From positions 169,727-233,726 of the forward strand of contig JAMOUX010000026.1 of assembly GCA_027067855.1 (NCBI GenBank): DNA of 64,000 nt, in the 5' to 3' direction. The stretch is from Candidatus Fermentibacteraceae bacterium. Lineage in GTDB: Bacteria > Fermentibacterota > Fermentibacteria > Fermentibacterales > JCC-6. This document shows, piece by piece, positions 17,715 through 27,118 of the stretch (position 1 is the first letter of the stretch; each line of letters begins with the position of its first letter). The position numbers and the translations under genes were made by a program. The notes below the pieces were generated by a model. That model ran no database searches. It was not told the origin of the DNA and saw only the letters and a program-made list of their open reading frames with translations.

Positions 17715-19379
17715 CTAGAGAACCGTTCTGGGAGAGTACTCTCCGAACTTGTTCCTCAATACCCCGCAGATTTCGCCCAAGGTGGCGTAGGATCGCACCG
17801 CATCAAGTATGAGGGGCATGAGGTTCGAATCACCGTCCGCTGCTTCTCCCAGTGCCCGGAGGGTGGATCGGACCTTTGAATCGTTTCTTCCCGCTTTGAC
17901 CTCGGCCAGTTTTTTCAGCTGCGCCTTCCCGACAGCGGGATTCACCTTGAGAAGCCCCTCGGGTGGAGGCTCTTCAACGACGTACCTGTTGACACCGACC
18001 ACCGTTCTCAGGCCGTCTTCGACTTCCCTCTGGTAATCGTAGGCGGCCTTCTGTATCTGTCGCTGGGGATATCCTTCCTCGATGGCATGCACCATGCCTC
18101 CCATGGCGTCTATTTTTTCGATGTATTCCAAAGCTTTTTCTTCTATGGTATCCGTGAGATGCTCGACGTAATAACTGCCCGCGAGGGGGTCCACCGTGTT
18201 TGTAATTCCGGATTCGTGCGCTACTATCTGCTGGGTTCTCAGGGCGATTCTCACCGCCTGCTCCGTGGGAAGGGCGAGGGCCTCGTCCCGGCTGTTGGTG
18301 TGCAGGCTCTGGGTGCCGCCCAGTACCGCGGCCAGAGTCTGTATGGCTACCCTTACTATGTTGTTGTCGGGCTGCTGGGCCGTCAGGGTGGATCCGCCGG
18401 TCTGGGCGTGGAACCTGAGCATCAGACTCCTGGGATTGGATGCCCCGAACTTTTCCTTCATTATCCCGGCCCACATTCTTCTAGCCGCCCTGAACTTGGC
18501 GACTTCTTCCAGGAGATCGTTGTGGGCATTGAAGAAGAAGCTCAACCTCGGTGCGAAATCGTCCACGGCCAGGCCGGCTTTTATCGCCGCTTCCACGTAC
18601 GCTATCCCGTCGGCCAGGGTGAAAGCGACTTCCTGGGCCGCAGTACTTCCGGCTTCTCTTATGTGGTAGCCTGATATACTGATGGTGTTCCACCGGGGGA
18701 CATGTTCGCTGCAGAAGCTGAATATGTCCGTTATCAATCGCATAGAGGGCTTGGGCGGGAATATGTAGGTGCCCCTGGCCATGTATTCCTTCAGAATATC
18801 GTTCTGGACGGTTCCCCTGAGCTTTTCCGCCGGGACCGACTGCTTCTCGGCCACTGCGATATACATGGCGAGCAGTACCGCGGCGGGGGCGTTTATCGTC
18901 ATGGAGGTTGAAACACCGTCCAGGGGTATGTTCTCGAAGAGAATTTCCATGTCCGCAAGACTGTCGATGGCCACTCCGACCTTCCCGATTTCCCCGGAAC
19001 AAAGAGGATGGTCCGAGTCGTAGCCTATCTGGGTGGGTAGGTCGAAAGCGACGGAAAGGCCGGTTTGACCCTGGTCCAGGAGGTAACGGTACCTCCTGTT
19101 GGATTCTTCGGCGTTGCCGAAACCCGCGTATTGGCGCATGGTCCACAGTTTCCCGCGGTACATCGTGGGTTGCACTCCCCTGGTGTAAGGAAATCCGCCG
19201 GGAAATCCCTGTTTCTCCAGATATTTATCGTCGGGGTTCGGGGGGAAGTACACTCTCTCCACGGGTTCACCGGAACCCGTACGGAACGGGTCCATGCGCT
19301 CCGGGTATTTCTTGAGCACGGGTTCCAGGATCGTACGGCGCCAGTGTTCATATTCCTTGTCGAATTTTTCGTGTTTCAT
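17715..19379 (-). CDS. Methylmalonyl-CoA mutase, large (substrate-binding) subunit
   Basis: The 554-residue protein matches the TIM-barrel half of acyl-CoA mutases: [49 protein letters not shown] and [15 protein letters not shown]. It ends at [19 protein letters not shown] and lacks the C-terminal cobalamin-binding domain (DxHxxG), so the B12 subunit must be separate and is not in this window. It interconverts methylmalonyl-CoA and succinyl-CoA, or isobutyryl-CoA and butyryl-CoA in related enzymes; the butyrate kinase immediately upstream keeps the second option open. Its ATG overlaps the butyrate kinase stop (ATGA). Confidence 0.9.
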   Translation of the reverse strand: MKHEKFDKEYEHWRRTILEPVLKKYPERMDPFRTGSGEPVERVYFPPNPDDKYLEKQGFPGGFPYTRGVQPTMYRGKLWTMRQYAGFGNAEESNRRYRYLLDQGQTGLSVAFDLPTQIGYDSDHPLCSGEIGKVGVAIDSLADMEILFENIPLDGVSTSMTINAPAAVLLAMYIAVAEKQSVPAEKLRGTVQNDILKEYMARGTYIFPPKPSMRLITDIFSFCSEHVPRWNTISISGYHIREAGSTAAQEVAFTLADGIAYVEAAIKAGLAVDDFAPRLSFFFNAHNDLLEEVAKFRAARRMWAGIMKEKFGASNPRSLMLRFHAQTGGSTLTAQQPDNNIVRVAIQTLAAVLGGTQSLHTNSRDEALALPTEQAVRIALRTQQIVAHESGITNTVDPLAGSYYVEHLTDTIEEKALEYIEKIDAMGGMVHAIEEGYPQRQIQKAAYDYQREVEDGLRTVVGVNRYVVEEPPPEGLLKVNPAVGKAQLKKLAEVKAGRNDSKVRSTLRALGEAADGDSNLMPLILDAVRSYATLGEICGVLRNKFGEYSPRTVL

Positions 19380-20476
19380 CTGGAAGGTCCCTTCGCGGGA
19401 TCGTATCTTTTGGCTTCCTCGCTTCCGTTCAGCACCCGCAGGGCACCCTGGGCGAGGGCTTCCATTTCCATCTCTCCGGGATAGACGATGATATCGGCTA
19501 TGAATTCCACCCTCCTGCGTATCCAGCCGATTATGTTCTTATCGTACGCCACTCCTCCTGTTATCACTATGGCGTCAACATTCCCTTCCAGTACCGTGGC
19601 CAACCCCCCTATCTCCTTGGCTATCTGGTAAGCCATGGCCTCGTATACCTCTGAGAACCTCCGGTTGCCTTTCTTCACTTCCTTTTCCACCGCCAGCATG
19701 TCGTTGGTCCCCAGGTACGCTACGATTCCGCCTTCTCCCGTTATCATCTTCTTCACTTCCCTGTGGGTTTTCTTCCCGCTGAAGCAAAGGTCTGCCAGGT
19801 CACCCACGGGAAGTCCTCCCGATCTTTCGGGTGTAAAGGGGCCATCGCCGTTGAGAGCGTTGTTCACGTCTATTATTCTGCCCTTCCTGTGGGCTCCCAC
19901 GGATATCCCGCCCCCCAGGTGGGCGACGATCAGGTTCAACCGGGAGTAGCTTTTTCCAAGCCGGGTCGCGGCTTTCCTGGCCACGGCCTTCTGGTTCAGG
20001 GCGTGGAATATGGATTTCCTTGGAAGTTCCGGGTGGCCGGAATACCTGGCTATGTTTTCCATTTCGTCCACGACCACCGGATCGACGATAAACGACGGGC
20101 AGTCCGCCTCTTCGGCCAGATCTTTCGCGATAAGAGCTCCCAGGTTGGAAACGTGTTCTCCCTGAACCTCCCTGCGGAGGTCGTCGAGCAGCCTGTCGTC
20201 GACGAGATATGTGCCCCCCTCGATGGGGCGGAGCAGTCCGCCGCGGCTCACTATTCCGTGGAATGACGAGATATCTATGCCTGCCTTCTCCAGTTCGTTC
20301 AGGATCACTTCTTTTCTGAAATCATACTGGTCGGAGATGAGATCGTACCCGGCAAGTTCCTCCGCAGAATGCGTTATCTTGGTGGACCACACCTCTTTTT
20401 CGTTTTCAAAGACCGCTATCTTGGTGGATGTGGAACCGGGATTGATGGCCAGGATTCTGAAAGTAGTGTCCGACAT
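19376..20476 (-). CDS. buk: Butyrate kinase
   Basis: From ATG 20476 (GGGAG just upstream; the frame stays open to a GTG at 20557), 366 residues. It belongs to the acetokinase family: [20 protein letters not shown] is the first phosphate loop, [20 protein letters not shown] the second, and [20 protein letters not shown] the third. It transfers phosphate between butyryl-phosphate and ADP, yielding ATP in butyrate or branched-chain fermentation. Its partner phosphate butyryltransferase lies 4 kb away on the other strand. Branched-chain fatty acid kinase is an equivalent reading. It leads the buk-mutase-lipoprotein operon. Confidence 0.94.
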   Translation of the reverse strand: MSDTTFRILAINPGSTSTKIAVFENEKEVWSTKITHSAEELAGYDLISDQYDFRKEVILNELEKAGIDISSFHGIVSRGGLLRPIEGGTYLVDDRLLDDLRREVQGEHVSNLGALIAKDLAEEADCPSFIVDPVVVDEMENIARYSGHPELPRKSIFHALNQKAVARKAATRLGKSYSRLNLIVAHLGGGISVGAHRKGRIIDVNNALNGDGPFTPERSGGLPVGDLADLCFSGKKTHREVKKMITGEGGIVAYLGTNDMLAVEKEVKKGNRRFSEVYEAMAYQIAKEIGGLATVLEGNVDAIVITGGVAYDKNIIGWIRRRVEFIADIIVYPGEMEMEALAQGALRVLNGSEEAKRYDPAKGPSR

Positions 20477-20560
20477 TGCTCTCCCATCTGTATATTCTTG
20501 ATGTGAGTCCATGAACGGTCGCGAAGAAAATAACTCAGTTCGGAGGAAAGTGACCACCGT

Positions 20561-20938
20561 ATGAGAAGCAACTTCGAGGTGATCGAAGAGTTCAAGTTCC
20601 TCCTAAGGCAGCTGGAACGGTTGAGAGAAGGGTTCAGGTTGGAGAAGGAGAGTGCCCTGGACGAAAATGAAGAGATGACACTCGAAGATCTCCTGGAGAG
20701 ATCCCGGTCGCATTACAGAATGAAGCTGGCGGGTATCTCGCGTCGCATACGCCGGTTGCGCGGGTACGTATCGCAGGACCGGCCGGCATGGGAGGAAGCG
20801 GTGGACATCTCCGAGGAATGCGTCAGGAAGGCGAAAAAACTCGACGCTTATTTCACGGCTACTCCCCACCGGCTCATAAGGGCGATGAAAAAAATCTCCG
20901 GCACCGGGATTCCCGGCCCGGAACGGGATGAAAATTGA
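20561..20938 (+). CDS. Small helical protein of unknown function
   Basis: A 125-residue, highly charged, probably all-helical protein with no signal peptide or cysteine. It begins MRSNFEVIEEFKFLLRQLER and contains SHYRMKLAGISRRIRRLRGY and ISEECVRKAKKLDAYF. I do not recognise the family. A GGAGG lies 14 bases before the ATG, which is long. The 3' end runs to within ten bases of the best AspRS start, so they are probably cotranscribed. It diverges from butyrate kinase with about 85 bases between. Confidence 0.65.
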   Translation: MRSNFEVIEEFKFLLRQLERLREGFRLEKESALDENEEMTLEDLLERSRSHYRMKLAGISRRIRRLRGYVSQDRPAWEEAVDISEECVRKAKKLDAYFTATPHRLIRAMKKISGTGIPGPERDEN

Positions 20939-20948
20939 AAGGAAGAAG

Positions 20949-22292
20949 ATGAGACACGTCACTGACATGAAAGTCTCACCCCCCCTGTCCGCGGAGGAAC
21001 TCGGCGGAATGGCGGGCCGGACCGTCACCATTCACGGAATCGTTCAGAGGATAAGAAAACTGGGCTGGGGTGCGTTCGTGATTCTCAGGAGGCATGATGG
21101 CCTGGTTCAGTGCGTTATGGGAAGGGAAGGCAACGAGGAAATCCTTGAAAGCCTGGACGTTGAACAGAGCGTGAGGGTCACCGGCACAGTGGAGGAAGCC
21201 AGAGTGAAGGACCTTTCCATAAATCCCAGGACGGTGGAAATCCGGATCGATTCCCTGGAGGTACTTGCGGTTCCCGCGGAACAGTCCCCGGTGGACATGA
21301 CGAAGAAAGTACTGGATCTTCACATTGATACGAATCTGGATCTCAGACCGCTCACCCTGCGACACCCGGTCGAAAGAGCCAGGATACGGGTGGCGGACAC
21401 GCTGGCCGCGACATTCAGGGCCGCCCTGGCCGGGATGGGTTTCACCGAGATACATACGCCTAAGATATGTTCCGCCGGCGCTGAAGGCGGGGCGAACATA
21501 TTCCGGGTGAAATACTTCGACAGGGAAGCGTTCCTGGCACAGTCCCCCCAGTTCTACAAGCAGATGGGAGTGGGTATATTCGAGCGGGTGTTCGAAGTAG
21601 GGCCGGTATTCAGGGCGGAGCCGCACCAGACTTCCAGGCACGTAAATGAATACACATCCCTGGATTTCGAGATGGGATTCATCGAGTCGTTCGAGGATGT
21701 TATGGCTGTTGAGATGGCGGTGCTCAAGCGTATGATGCGAATGGTCCGCGAAAGAAACGGTTACCAACTGGAGATGCTGGGAGCAAAGGTTCCGGAAGTG
21801 CCTTCCGGGATTCCGGCGGTTACCCTGGAGGAAGCCCATAAGGTGGTGCTGGACGTCACGGGGGAAGATTTCACCGGCGAGCCGGATCTGAGCCCGGAGG
21901 AAGAGAAGGTGTTATGCGGGCATTCTTTCCGGGAATGGGGCTCGGAGTTCCTTTTCGTGACCCATTTCCCCACGGAGAAAAGACCCTTTTACACCATGGA
22001 CGATCCCGACAGGCCGGGGACCACTCTGAGTTTTGACCTGTTGCTGAGGGGTCTGGAAGTCACCACCGGGGGACAGAGGATACACGATTACGGGATGCAG
22101 GTAGAGAAAATGAAGGCTTTCGGGCTGGAACCCCGATCCTTCGAAGGTTATCTCCAGGCTCACAAGTACGGTCTTCCGCCCCACGGAGGCCTGGCCATAG
22201 GCCTGGAGCGGTTGACCGCCAGGATTCTCGACGTGGAAAACATTCGCCTTACCACCATGTTTCCCAGGGACGTGAAACGACTGACTCCCTGA
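20949..22292 (+). CDS. aspS: Aspartyl-tRNA synthetase, archaeal/eukaryal type
   Basis: 447 residues from ATG 20949, which has AGGA five bases upstream; an ATG at 20928 is possible. The OB-fold anticodon domain (about 20-110) is followed directly by the class II core: FRAEPHQTSRHVNEYTSLDF (motif 2) and GGLAIGLERLTARIL (motif 3). There is no room for the roughly 100-residue GAD insertion of the usual bacterial enzyme (about 590 residues), so this is the shorter archaeal form, often non-discriminating and paired with GatCAB to make Asn-tRNA. Whether it is non-discriminating here cannot be read directly. It converges with the aldolase gene. Confidence 0.93.
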   Translation: MRHVTDMKVSPPLSAEELGGMAGRTVTIHGIVQRIRKLGWGAFVILRRHDGLVQCVMGREGNEEILESLDVEQSVRVTGTVEEARVKDLSINPRTVEIRIDSLEVLAVPAEQSPVDMTKKVLDLHIDTNLDLRPLTLRHPVERARIRVADTLAATFRAALAGMGFTEIHTPKICSAGAEGGANIFRVKYFDREAFLAQSPQFYKQMGVGIFERVFEVGPVFRAEPHQTSRHVNEYTSLDFEMGFIESFEDVMAVEMAVLKRMMRMVRERNGYQLEMLGAKVPEVPSGIPAVTLEEAHKVVLDVTGEDFTGEPDLSPEEEKVLCGHSFREWGSEFLFVTHFPTEKRPFYTMDDPDRPGTTLSFDLLLRGLEVTTGGQRIHDYGMQVEKMKAFGLEPRSFEGYLQAHKYGLPPHGGLAIGLERLTARILDVENIRLTTMFPRDVKRLTP

Positions 22293-22304
22293 TCCCCGGG
22301 TATT

Positions 22305-23162
22305 TCAGATATCCGGTTCCGGAGCTTCCATGGAAGGCGGCAGATCGTCTTCTTCGTCGGAGTATACCTCGTCGTCATCCACCGGATGCGGCTCGACCCC
22401 GGTCTGGAGCATCAGGTCCCGATCCTTCAGCCCCACGAATTTTCCGAAGGCGGCCTTTTCCATCAGAAGGAGCAGGGCCGCCTTCTCCACTACTTCTACG
22501 GCATCACAGGCGGAATCCAGATCCGGTCCGAGGCCCAGTATACCATGTTTACGCCAGATGACGCAGTCGCTTTCCCGGAATGCCGCCGCCGTTTCCACTC
22601 CCAGTTCCCAGGTTCCCGGCGCCATGAAATCAAGGAATTTCACTCCCCTTCTCATAAGAAGGGATATCTCCGGATGGGAACGGTTTACGGCGTCCTCAAG
22701 CATTTCGGCGGGAAGGTCGCTGGATGACAGGGCCAGCATGTGGGTGGAATGAGTGTGCACCAGCGCTGCAGTGTTCCAGCCCCTGCTCACCGCCTGGGCC
22801 AGCACCAGGACGTGTGTGCTGAACTCAGAGGTGGGTTTCCCGTCGGATGCCGATCTCACTACCTTCATACCGTCAGAAGAAATGCGTACCGGTACGATAT
22901 CCGTTTCCTGTCTGCTTATGAGCTTCCTGAAACGACTTCCGGCGGTGGTTATGAGAAAAGTTCTCCCCGCCAGTTCCGGAATGGGCCGGGGCAGGTCTTC
23001 CGTAGCCACTTCGCTTTGCCAGACCGCCTCGTCGGAACCCGGAGGGAGCAGCACGGAAATATTGCCCGCGTTCGCCTCCGCCCAACCCCGGGAAGCCAGC
23101 TGGGCTGCTATGGAGCTCATTTCCTCCCTGGCCCGCCGAACGATGTCTCCGGGATCATTCAT
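22305..23162 (-). CDS. Class II aldolase/adducin family protein, rhamnulose-1-phosphate aldolase-like
   Basis: A 285-residue zinc-dependent aldolase fold. The motifs are WAEANAGNISVLLP near residue 27, LVHTHSTHMLALSS near 145 with two histidine ligands, and DCVIWRKHGILGLG near 210 with the third. The segment FLDFMAPGTWELGVETAAAF resembles the RhaD branch. The acidic C-terminal tail (about 265-285) is an extra. It lies one base after the lysine aminotransferase stop, so both are cotranscribed. RhaD would split rhamnulose-1-phosphate into dihydroxyacetone phosphate and lactaldehyde, but no other rhamnose genes are nearby; another short-chain hydroxy-phosphate is equally possible. Confidence 0.82.
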   Translation of the reverse strand: MNDPGDIVRRAREEMSSIAAQLASRGWAEANAGNISVLLPPGSDEAVWQSEVATEDLPRPIPELAGRTFLITTAGSRFRKLISRQETDIVPVRISSDGMKVVRSASDGKPTSEFSTHVLVLAQAVSRGWNTAALVHTHSTHMLALSSSDLPAEMLEDAVNRSHPEISLLMRRGVKFLDFMAPGTWELGVETAAAFRESDCVIWRKHGILGLGPDLDSACDAVEVVEKAALLLLMEKAAFGKFVGLKDRDLMLQTGVEPHPVDDDEVYSDEEDDLPPSMEAPEPDI

Positions 23163-23163
23163 G

Positions 23164-24483
23164 TCAGAGTATCGAATCCGCCGCCGCCGTGATTATCTCG
23201 AGGCCTTTCCGCAGGTCTTCGTCGGTGATGTTGAGGGGAGGCCTGAACCTTATGCTCCTGGTGCCGCAGGGAAGTATTATGGCACCCCTGTTCATGATTT
23301 CTTTTACCATTCGGTCCCTGGTTTCGGAATCGGGAAGATCGAAGGCGCACATGAGCCCCCGGCCTCTCACATTGGAGATTTTACCGGTATGTCTCTCCTG
23401 CAGGGCGGCCAGGCCGTTCATAAGAGCTTTGCTCTTGCTCCGGACATTTTCAAGAGTATTCTCTTCAACCATCACTTCCAGGTATTTGGTGCAACGTACC
23501 ATGTCCACCAGGTTCCCGCCCCACGTGGAGTTGAGCCTGCTGGACTCGTGGAAGACATTGTTCTCGACTTCGTCGATTCTCCTGTTGGAAGCGATGCCGC
23601 ATACCTGTGATTTCTTGCCGAAGCAGAAAATGTCCGGTTCCACGCCCAGGCTCTGCCATGCCCACCATTCACCGGTCAGGCCCATTCCCGTCTGAACCTC
23701 GTCGAAAATAAGGAGGAATTCGTGCTTGTCCGCCCTGTTCCTGAGCTGCTGCAGGAACTCGGGCCTGAAATGATTGTCTCCGCCCTCGCCCTGGATCGGC
23801 TCTATTACCAGGCAGGCTATGTCGTCGCCGTACTTTTCCACGACTTCGTCCAGCTGCCGCAGGGCTTTTTTCTCCGCTTCCTCCACTGATTCCAGGTGTT
23901 CTTCGAGTGGGAACATGACCGCCGGAGAATCTATCCTCGGCCAGTCGAACCGGGGGAAGTACATGTACTTCCTGGGATCGGCGGTGTTGGTCAGGGAAAG
24001 AGTATATCCGGTCCTGCCGTGAAAAGCATTTTTGAAGTGGATCACCCTGGTGCCCGATTCTTCCCTGCCGGCTGCCAGGTTTTTCCTTACTTTCCAGTCG
24101 AAAGCGGCCTTGAGGGCATTCTCGACCGCCAGCGCACCGCCGGATATGAAGAACAGGTACGGATGGCTGTCGGGAATCACGGTATCCGCGAAGGTCTTAA
24201 CGAACTCGGCCATTTCCTCGGTGTAGAAGTCCGAGTTGGAAGGTTTGTTAATGGCCACATCGGCCAGGTGAGCCCTGAACTCTTCGGTGCATAGGGCGGG
24301 GTGGTTCATGCCCAGAGGAGCCGATGCGAAGAAGCTGAAGAGGTCCAGGTAATCCTTGCCGGATAGAGCGTCCCTCACGTACGAACCCTTGCTGTTCCTG
24401 AGATCGAGCACCATGTCGAACCCGTCGGCCAGCATGTGACGGGCGATGGTGGGCCTTACTTCCGATGCGGGTATGTTTGCCAC
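23164..24483 (-). CDS. lat: L-lysine 6-aminotransferase (lysine epsilon-aminotransferase)
   Basis: GTG start at 24483, 439 residues, a class III PLP aminotransferase. The subgroup is indicated by LFSFFASAPLGMNHPAL near residue 50, FFISGGALAVENALKAAFDWK near 110, LLIFDEVQTGMGLTG near 255 and the PLP lysine in FCFGKKSQVCG near 285. It removes the epsilon-amino group of lysine, leading to aminoadipate semialdehyde. It is first in a two-gene operon with the class II aldolase. The identification rests on several motif blocks shared with actinobacterial Lat. Confidence 0.88.
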   Translation of the reverse strand: MANIPASEVRPTIARHMLADGFDMVLDLRNSKGSYVRDALSGKDYLDLFSFFASAPLGMNHPALCTEEFRAHLADVAINKPSNSDFYTEEMAEFVKTFADTVIPDSHPYLFFISGGALAVENALKAAFDWKVRKNLAAGREESGTRVIHFKNAFHGRTGYTLSLTNTADPRKYMYFPRFDWPRIDSPAVMFPLEEHLESVEEAEKKALRQLDEVVEKYGDDIACLVIEPIQGEGGDNHFRPEFLQQLRNRADKHEFLLIFDEVQTGMGLTGEWWAWQSLGVEPDIFCFGKKSQVCGIASNRRIDEVENNVFHESSRLNSTWGGNLVDMVRCTKYLEVMVEENTLENVRSKSKALMNGLAALQERHTGKISNVRGRGLMCAFDLPDSETRDRMVKEIMNRGAIILPCGTRSIRFRPPLNITDEDLRKGLEIITAAADSIL

Positions 24484-24687
24484 GGTTCATCCCTTTCCAT
24501 TGCATGCAATTGGGATATTGACTCTGTTCCTATATGTTTACCGATCAGCCCCTTATGAAAGGGATCATGAAATCTTGCACCGCGCTCCGACGTTGTCAAC
24601 ACTTGTTGCAGGGCGGTGGCGGATGGAGCATATTCGACGGTAATCCACGAACACATTTTCACTCACTGCAACGTCAGAGGGGGAACG
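24484..24687. other. Divergent intergenic region between lat and the ptb-rib operon
   Basis: About 200 bases. A possible promoter for the plus-strand operon is TTGCAG (24606-24611), 17 bases, CATATT (24629-24634). No riboswitch is recognisable; in particular no FMN-box pattern, although riboflavin genes lie in the downstream operon. Confidence 0.4.
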
Positions 24688-25614
24688 ATGGAACCGATAA
24701 GGAATCTCGTCGAACTCAAGAACATGGCTAGGAGACTACCTTCGAAAAGGGTAGTCGTGGTCAGGGCGGACGAAGAGGAGACGATGGCCGCAATCGGAGA
24801 AGCTGTGGCCGATAACATGGTGGAAGCGGTGCTGGTGGGTCCGGAAAAGGGGATAAGGGAAGCTGCGGAGAAGACCGGAGTCGATCTGAACGGAATGAAA
24901 GTGATACACGCCGAAGATGACAACACCGCTTCTTACAAGGGCGTGGAAGTTCTCCGCAACGGCGGCGCCGACGTGATAATGAAAGGTCTCGTTTCCACAA
25001 GTTCCTTCCTTCATGCGATTCTCGACAGGGAAACCGGCATAAGGGGACGGGGAGTATTGAGCCACGTGGCCGTATTCGAAGTTCCAGCCTATCACAAGTT
25101 GCTGCTGCTGACCGATGCCGCCATGAATATCGCCCCGAATTTCGAGATGAAAATCGCCATGTTGAAGAACATCATGATAGTGGCGGGCTCTCTCGGCATT
25201 ACGAAGCCCAAAGCCACCTACGTGTGCGCCAAGGAAGTCCCTTACGAAAAGATGCCATGCACCATGGAGGCGGCCAGGATGAAGGAACTGGCCGAAAAAG
25301 GGGAATTCGGAGAAATAATTTTCGATGCTCCACTGGCCATGGATCTTGCCGTCTCGAAAGATGCATGCCGGATAAAGAGGGTGGAGAGTCCCGTGGGCGG
25401 AGACGCCGACATACTGTTGCTGCCGGATATAGAAGCTGCTAACGTTCTGTATAAGACACTGATATTCCTGGCGGAAGGAGAACTGGGAGCGGTGATAATG
25501 GGGGCGCAATATCCCGTGGTGCTTACTTCCAGAGCCGATTCGGCCGAGTCCAAGCTCTGTTCCATAGTCTTGTCCGGCATAGTCGCCGGTTACCAGGCCG
25601 GGAAAGACCGTTAA
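24688..25614 (+). CDS. ptb: Phosphate butyryltransferase
   Basis: From ATG 24688 (GAGGGGG upstream), 308 residues, normal for the phosphate acetyl/butyryltransferase family. Motifs are a conserved GADVIMKGLVSTSSFLHAIL block near residue 95, LSHVAVFEVP, LLLTDAAMNIAPNFEMK near 145, and the closing ITSRADSAESKLCSIVLSG-type sequence (VVLTSRADSAESKLCSI). It exchanges CoA for phosphate on butyryl-CoA, feeding butyrate kinase for ATP formation. The TAA overlaps the rpiB ATG (TAATG), making it the first gene of a ten-gene operon. Confidence 0.93.
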   Translation: MEPIRNLVELKNMARRLPSKRVVVVRADEEETMAAIGEAVADNMVEAVLVGPEKGIREAAEKTGVDLNGMKVIHAEDDNTASYKGVEVLRNGGADVIMKGLVSTSSFLHAILDRETGIRGRGVLSHVAVFEVPAYHKLLLLTDAAMNIAPNFEMKIAMLKNIMIVAGSLGITKPKATYVCAKEVPYEKMPCTMEAARMKELAEKGEFGEIIFDAPLAMDLAVSKDACRIKRVESPVGGDADILLLPDIEAANVLYKTLIFLAEGELGAVIMGAQYPVVLTSRADSAESKLCSIVLSGIVAGYQAGKDR

Positions 25615-26057
25615 TGCGCATCGCCCTGGCCAGTGACCATGCGGGATTTCCCCTGAAGGACGAATTGGTGCGGTGGCTTTCCGGGAAGGAGGAAATCACC
25701 GTCATCGACTTGGGAACCCACAGTACCGACTCGGTGGATTATCCCTATTTCGCCGGTCGACTTTGCATGCATCTGCTGGAGGGTTCTTCCGACAGAGGAA
25801 TACTGATCTGCAATTCAGGTATAGGCATGAGTATGAGCGCCAACCGCTTCAGGGGAATACGGGCGGCCCTGTGCCTGTTCCCCGACATGGCCTACTGGGC
25901 GAGACACCACAATGATGCCAACGTCCTGGTGCTGGGGGGAGGCAATACCGCTCCCTTCCTGGCGAAGGAGATGGTCCGGGTCTTTTTGGATGAACCCTTC
26001 GACGGAGGACGGCACGCCGGGCGGGTGGCCGGCGTGGATGAGTTGGGCGGCGCATGA
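25614..26057 (+). CDS. rpiB: Ribose-5-phosphate isomerase B
   Basis: 147 residues, the family's size. It converts ribose 5-phosphate to ribulose 5-phosphate. The start is typical (MRIALASDHAGFPLKDEL), the catalytic cysteine loop reads LICNSGIGMSMSANRFRGIR near residue 66, and HHNDANVLVLGGGNT near 100 supplies the phosphate-binding histidines. Ribulose 5-phosphate is a direct precursor for the RibBA enzyme encoded in the same operon, a sensible metabolic link. Overlaps ptb by one base and wecB by four. Confidence 0.95.
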   Translation: MRIALASDHAGFPLKDELVRWLSGKEEITVIDLGTHSTDSVDYPYFAGRLCMHLLEGSSDRGILICNSGIGMSMSANRFRGIRAALCLFPDMAYWARHHNDANVLVLGGGNTAPFLAKEMVRVFLDEPFDGGRHAGRVAGVDELGGA

Positions 26058-27118
26058 TAGATCTGATATGCGGTGCCAGGCCCAATTTCATGAAGATAGA
26101 TCCCATCATACGCGCGATTGATCCCGCGGTACGGTTCAGAATAGTCCATACCGGTCAACATTACGACCACATAATGTCCGAAAGCTTTTTTCAGCAACTG
26201 GAACTGCCGTTGCCGGACTTAAACCTCGAAGTGGGATCCGCCTCCGTGACAGCACAGACGGCTGCGGTGATGGTAAAGTACGAGGAAGTGATTAAAAAAC
26301 GTGCCCCGGAAGCGGCGGTTGTGGTGGGAGACGTAAATTCCACCCTCGCATGTTCCCTCGCTGCGGTACGTTACGGAATTCCGGTCATTCACGTTGAGGC
26401 CGGTCTCAGGAGTTTCGACAGGACCATGCCCGAGGAAATAAACCGCGTGCTCACGGACCAGCTTGCGGAGCTGCTGCTCATAACCAGTTCCGAAGCCAGG
26501 GACAATCTTCTGGCGGAGGGCAGGGACGGCGACTCGATAAAGATGGTGGGCAATCCCATGATAGACACGTTGAAACGATTGCTTCCCATCGCCTTGTTCC
26601 GGGAATCCCCTCCGCATGCCGGCGATTACTGCCTGGTTACTCTGCACAGGCCCTCGAACGTGGACGACCCGATCCGCCTGAAGAGGATAATGGAAGTCCT
26701 GGGTGGAATGGATGATATGATGGTGATATTTCCCGCTCATCCCAGGACCTGGAACAACGTAAAACGATGGGACCTGGAAATACCGGGTAACATCCGGTTC
26801 ATGGAGCCCATGCCCTACCTGAAATTCCTCAGAGCACAGGCGGGAGCTTCGGTGGTGGTCACGGATTCCGGTGGAGTACAGGAGGAAACCAGCGTACTGG
26901 GGGTTCCATGCGTCACCATCAGGAATAATACCGAGAGACCCGTCACGCTGGAGTTGGGAACCAACGTACTGTGTCCGGACATTTCGATGTTGGTGGAAAC
27001 CATAAGGAACCGGATGGCATCGAGACCTTCGTCTCCACCGGAAATACCATACTGGGATGGAAGGGCGGGCGTCAGGATAGCCGAGGCCGTACTCGAGTTC
27101 GTCGGAGGAAATGCATGA
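26054..27118 (+). CDS. wecB: UDP-N-acetylglucosamine 2-epimerase (non-hydrolysing)
   Basis: 354 residues, GT-B-like fold. It interconverts UDP-GlcNAc and UDP-ManNAc for surface polysaccharide. Signature blocks are GARPNFMKIDPIIRA at the start, VGDVNSTLACSLAAVRYGIP near 90, IHVEAGLRSFDRTMPEEINR near 115 with catalytic residues, LVTLHRPSNVD near 195 and VVVTDSGGVQEETSVLGVPC near 265. Starts inside the rpiB stop (ATGA) and its own stop overlaps the next gene by four bases. Its place in the riboflavin operon is not explained by function. Confidence 0.94.
   Translation: MIDLICGARPNFMKIDPIIRAIDPAVRFRIVHTGQHYDHIMSESFFQQLELPLPDLNLEVGSASVTAQTAAVMVKYEEVIKKRAPEAAVVVGDVNSTLACSLAAVRYGIPVIHVEAGLRSFDRTMPEEINRVLTDQLAELLLITSSEARDNLLAEGRDGDSIKMVGNPMIDTLKRLLPIALFRESPPHAGDYCLVTLHRPSNVDDPIRLKRIMEVLGGMDDMMVIFPAHPRTWNNVKRWDLEIPGNIRFMEPMPYLKFLRAQAGASVVVTDSGGVQEETSVLGVPCVTIRNNTERPVTLELGTNVLCPDISMLVETIRNRMASRPSSPPEIPYWDGRAGVRIAEAVLEFVGGNA

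Noticed and set aside
24484..24687. FMN riboswitch before the riboflavin-containing operon
   Set aside because: None of the conserved FMN-element blocks is present in the region.
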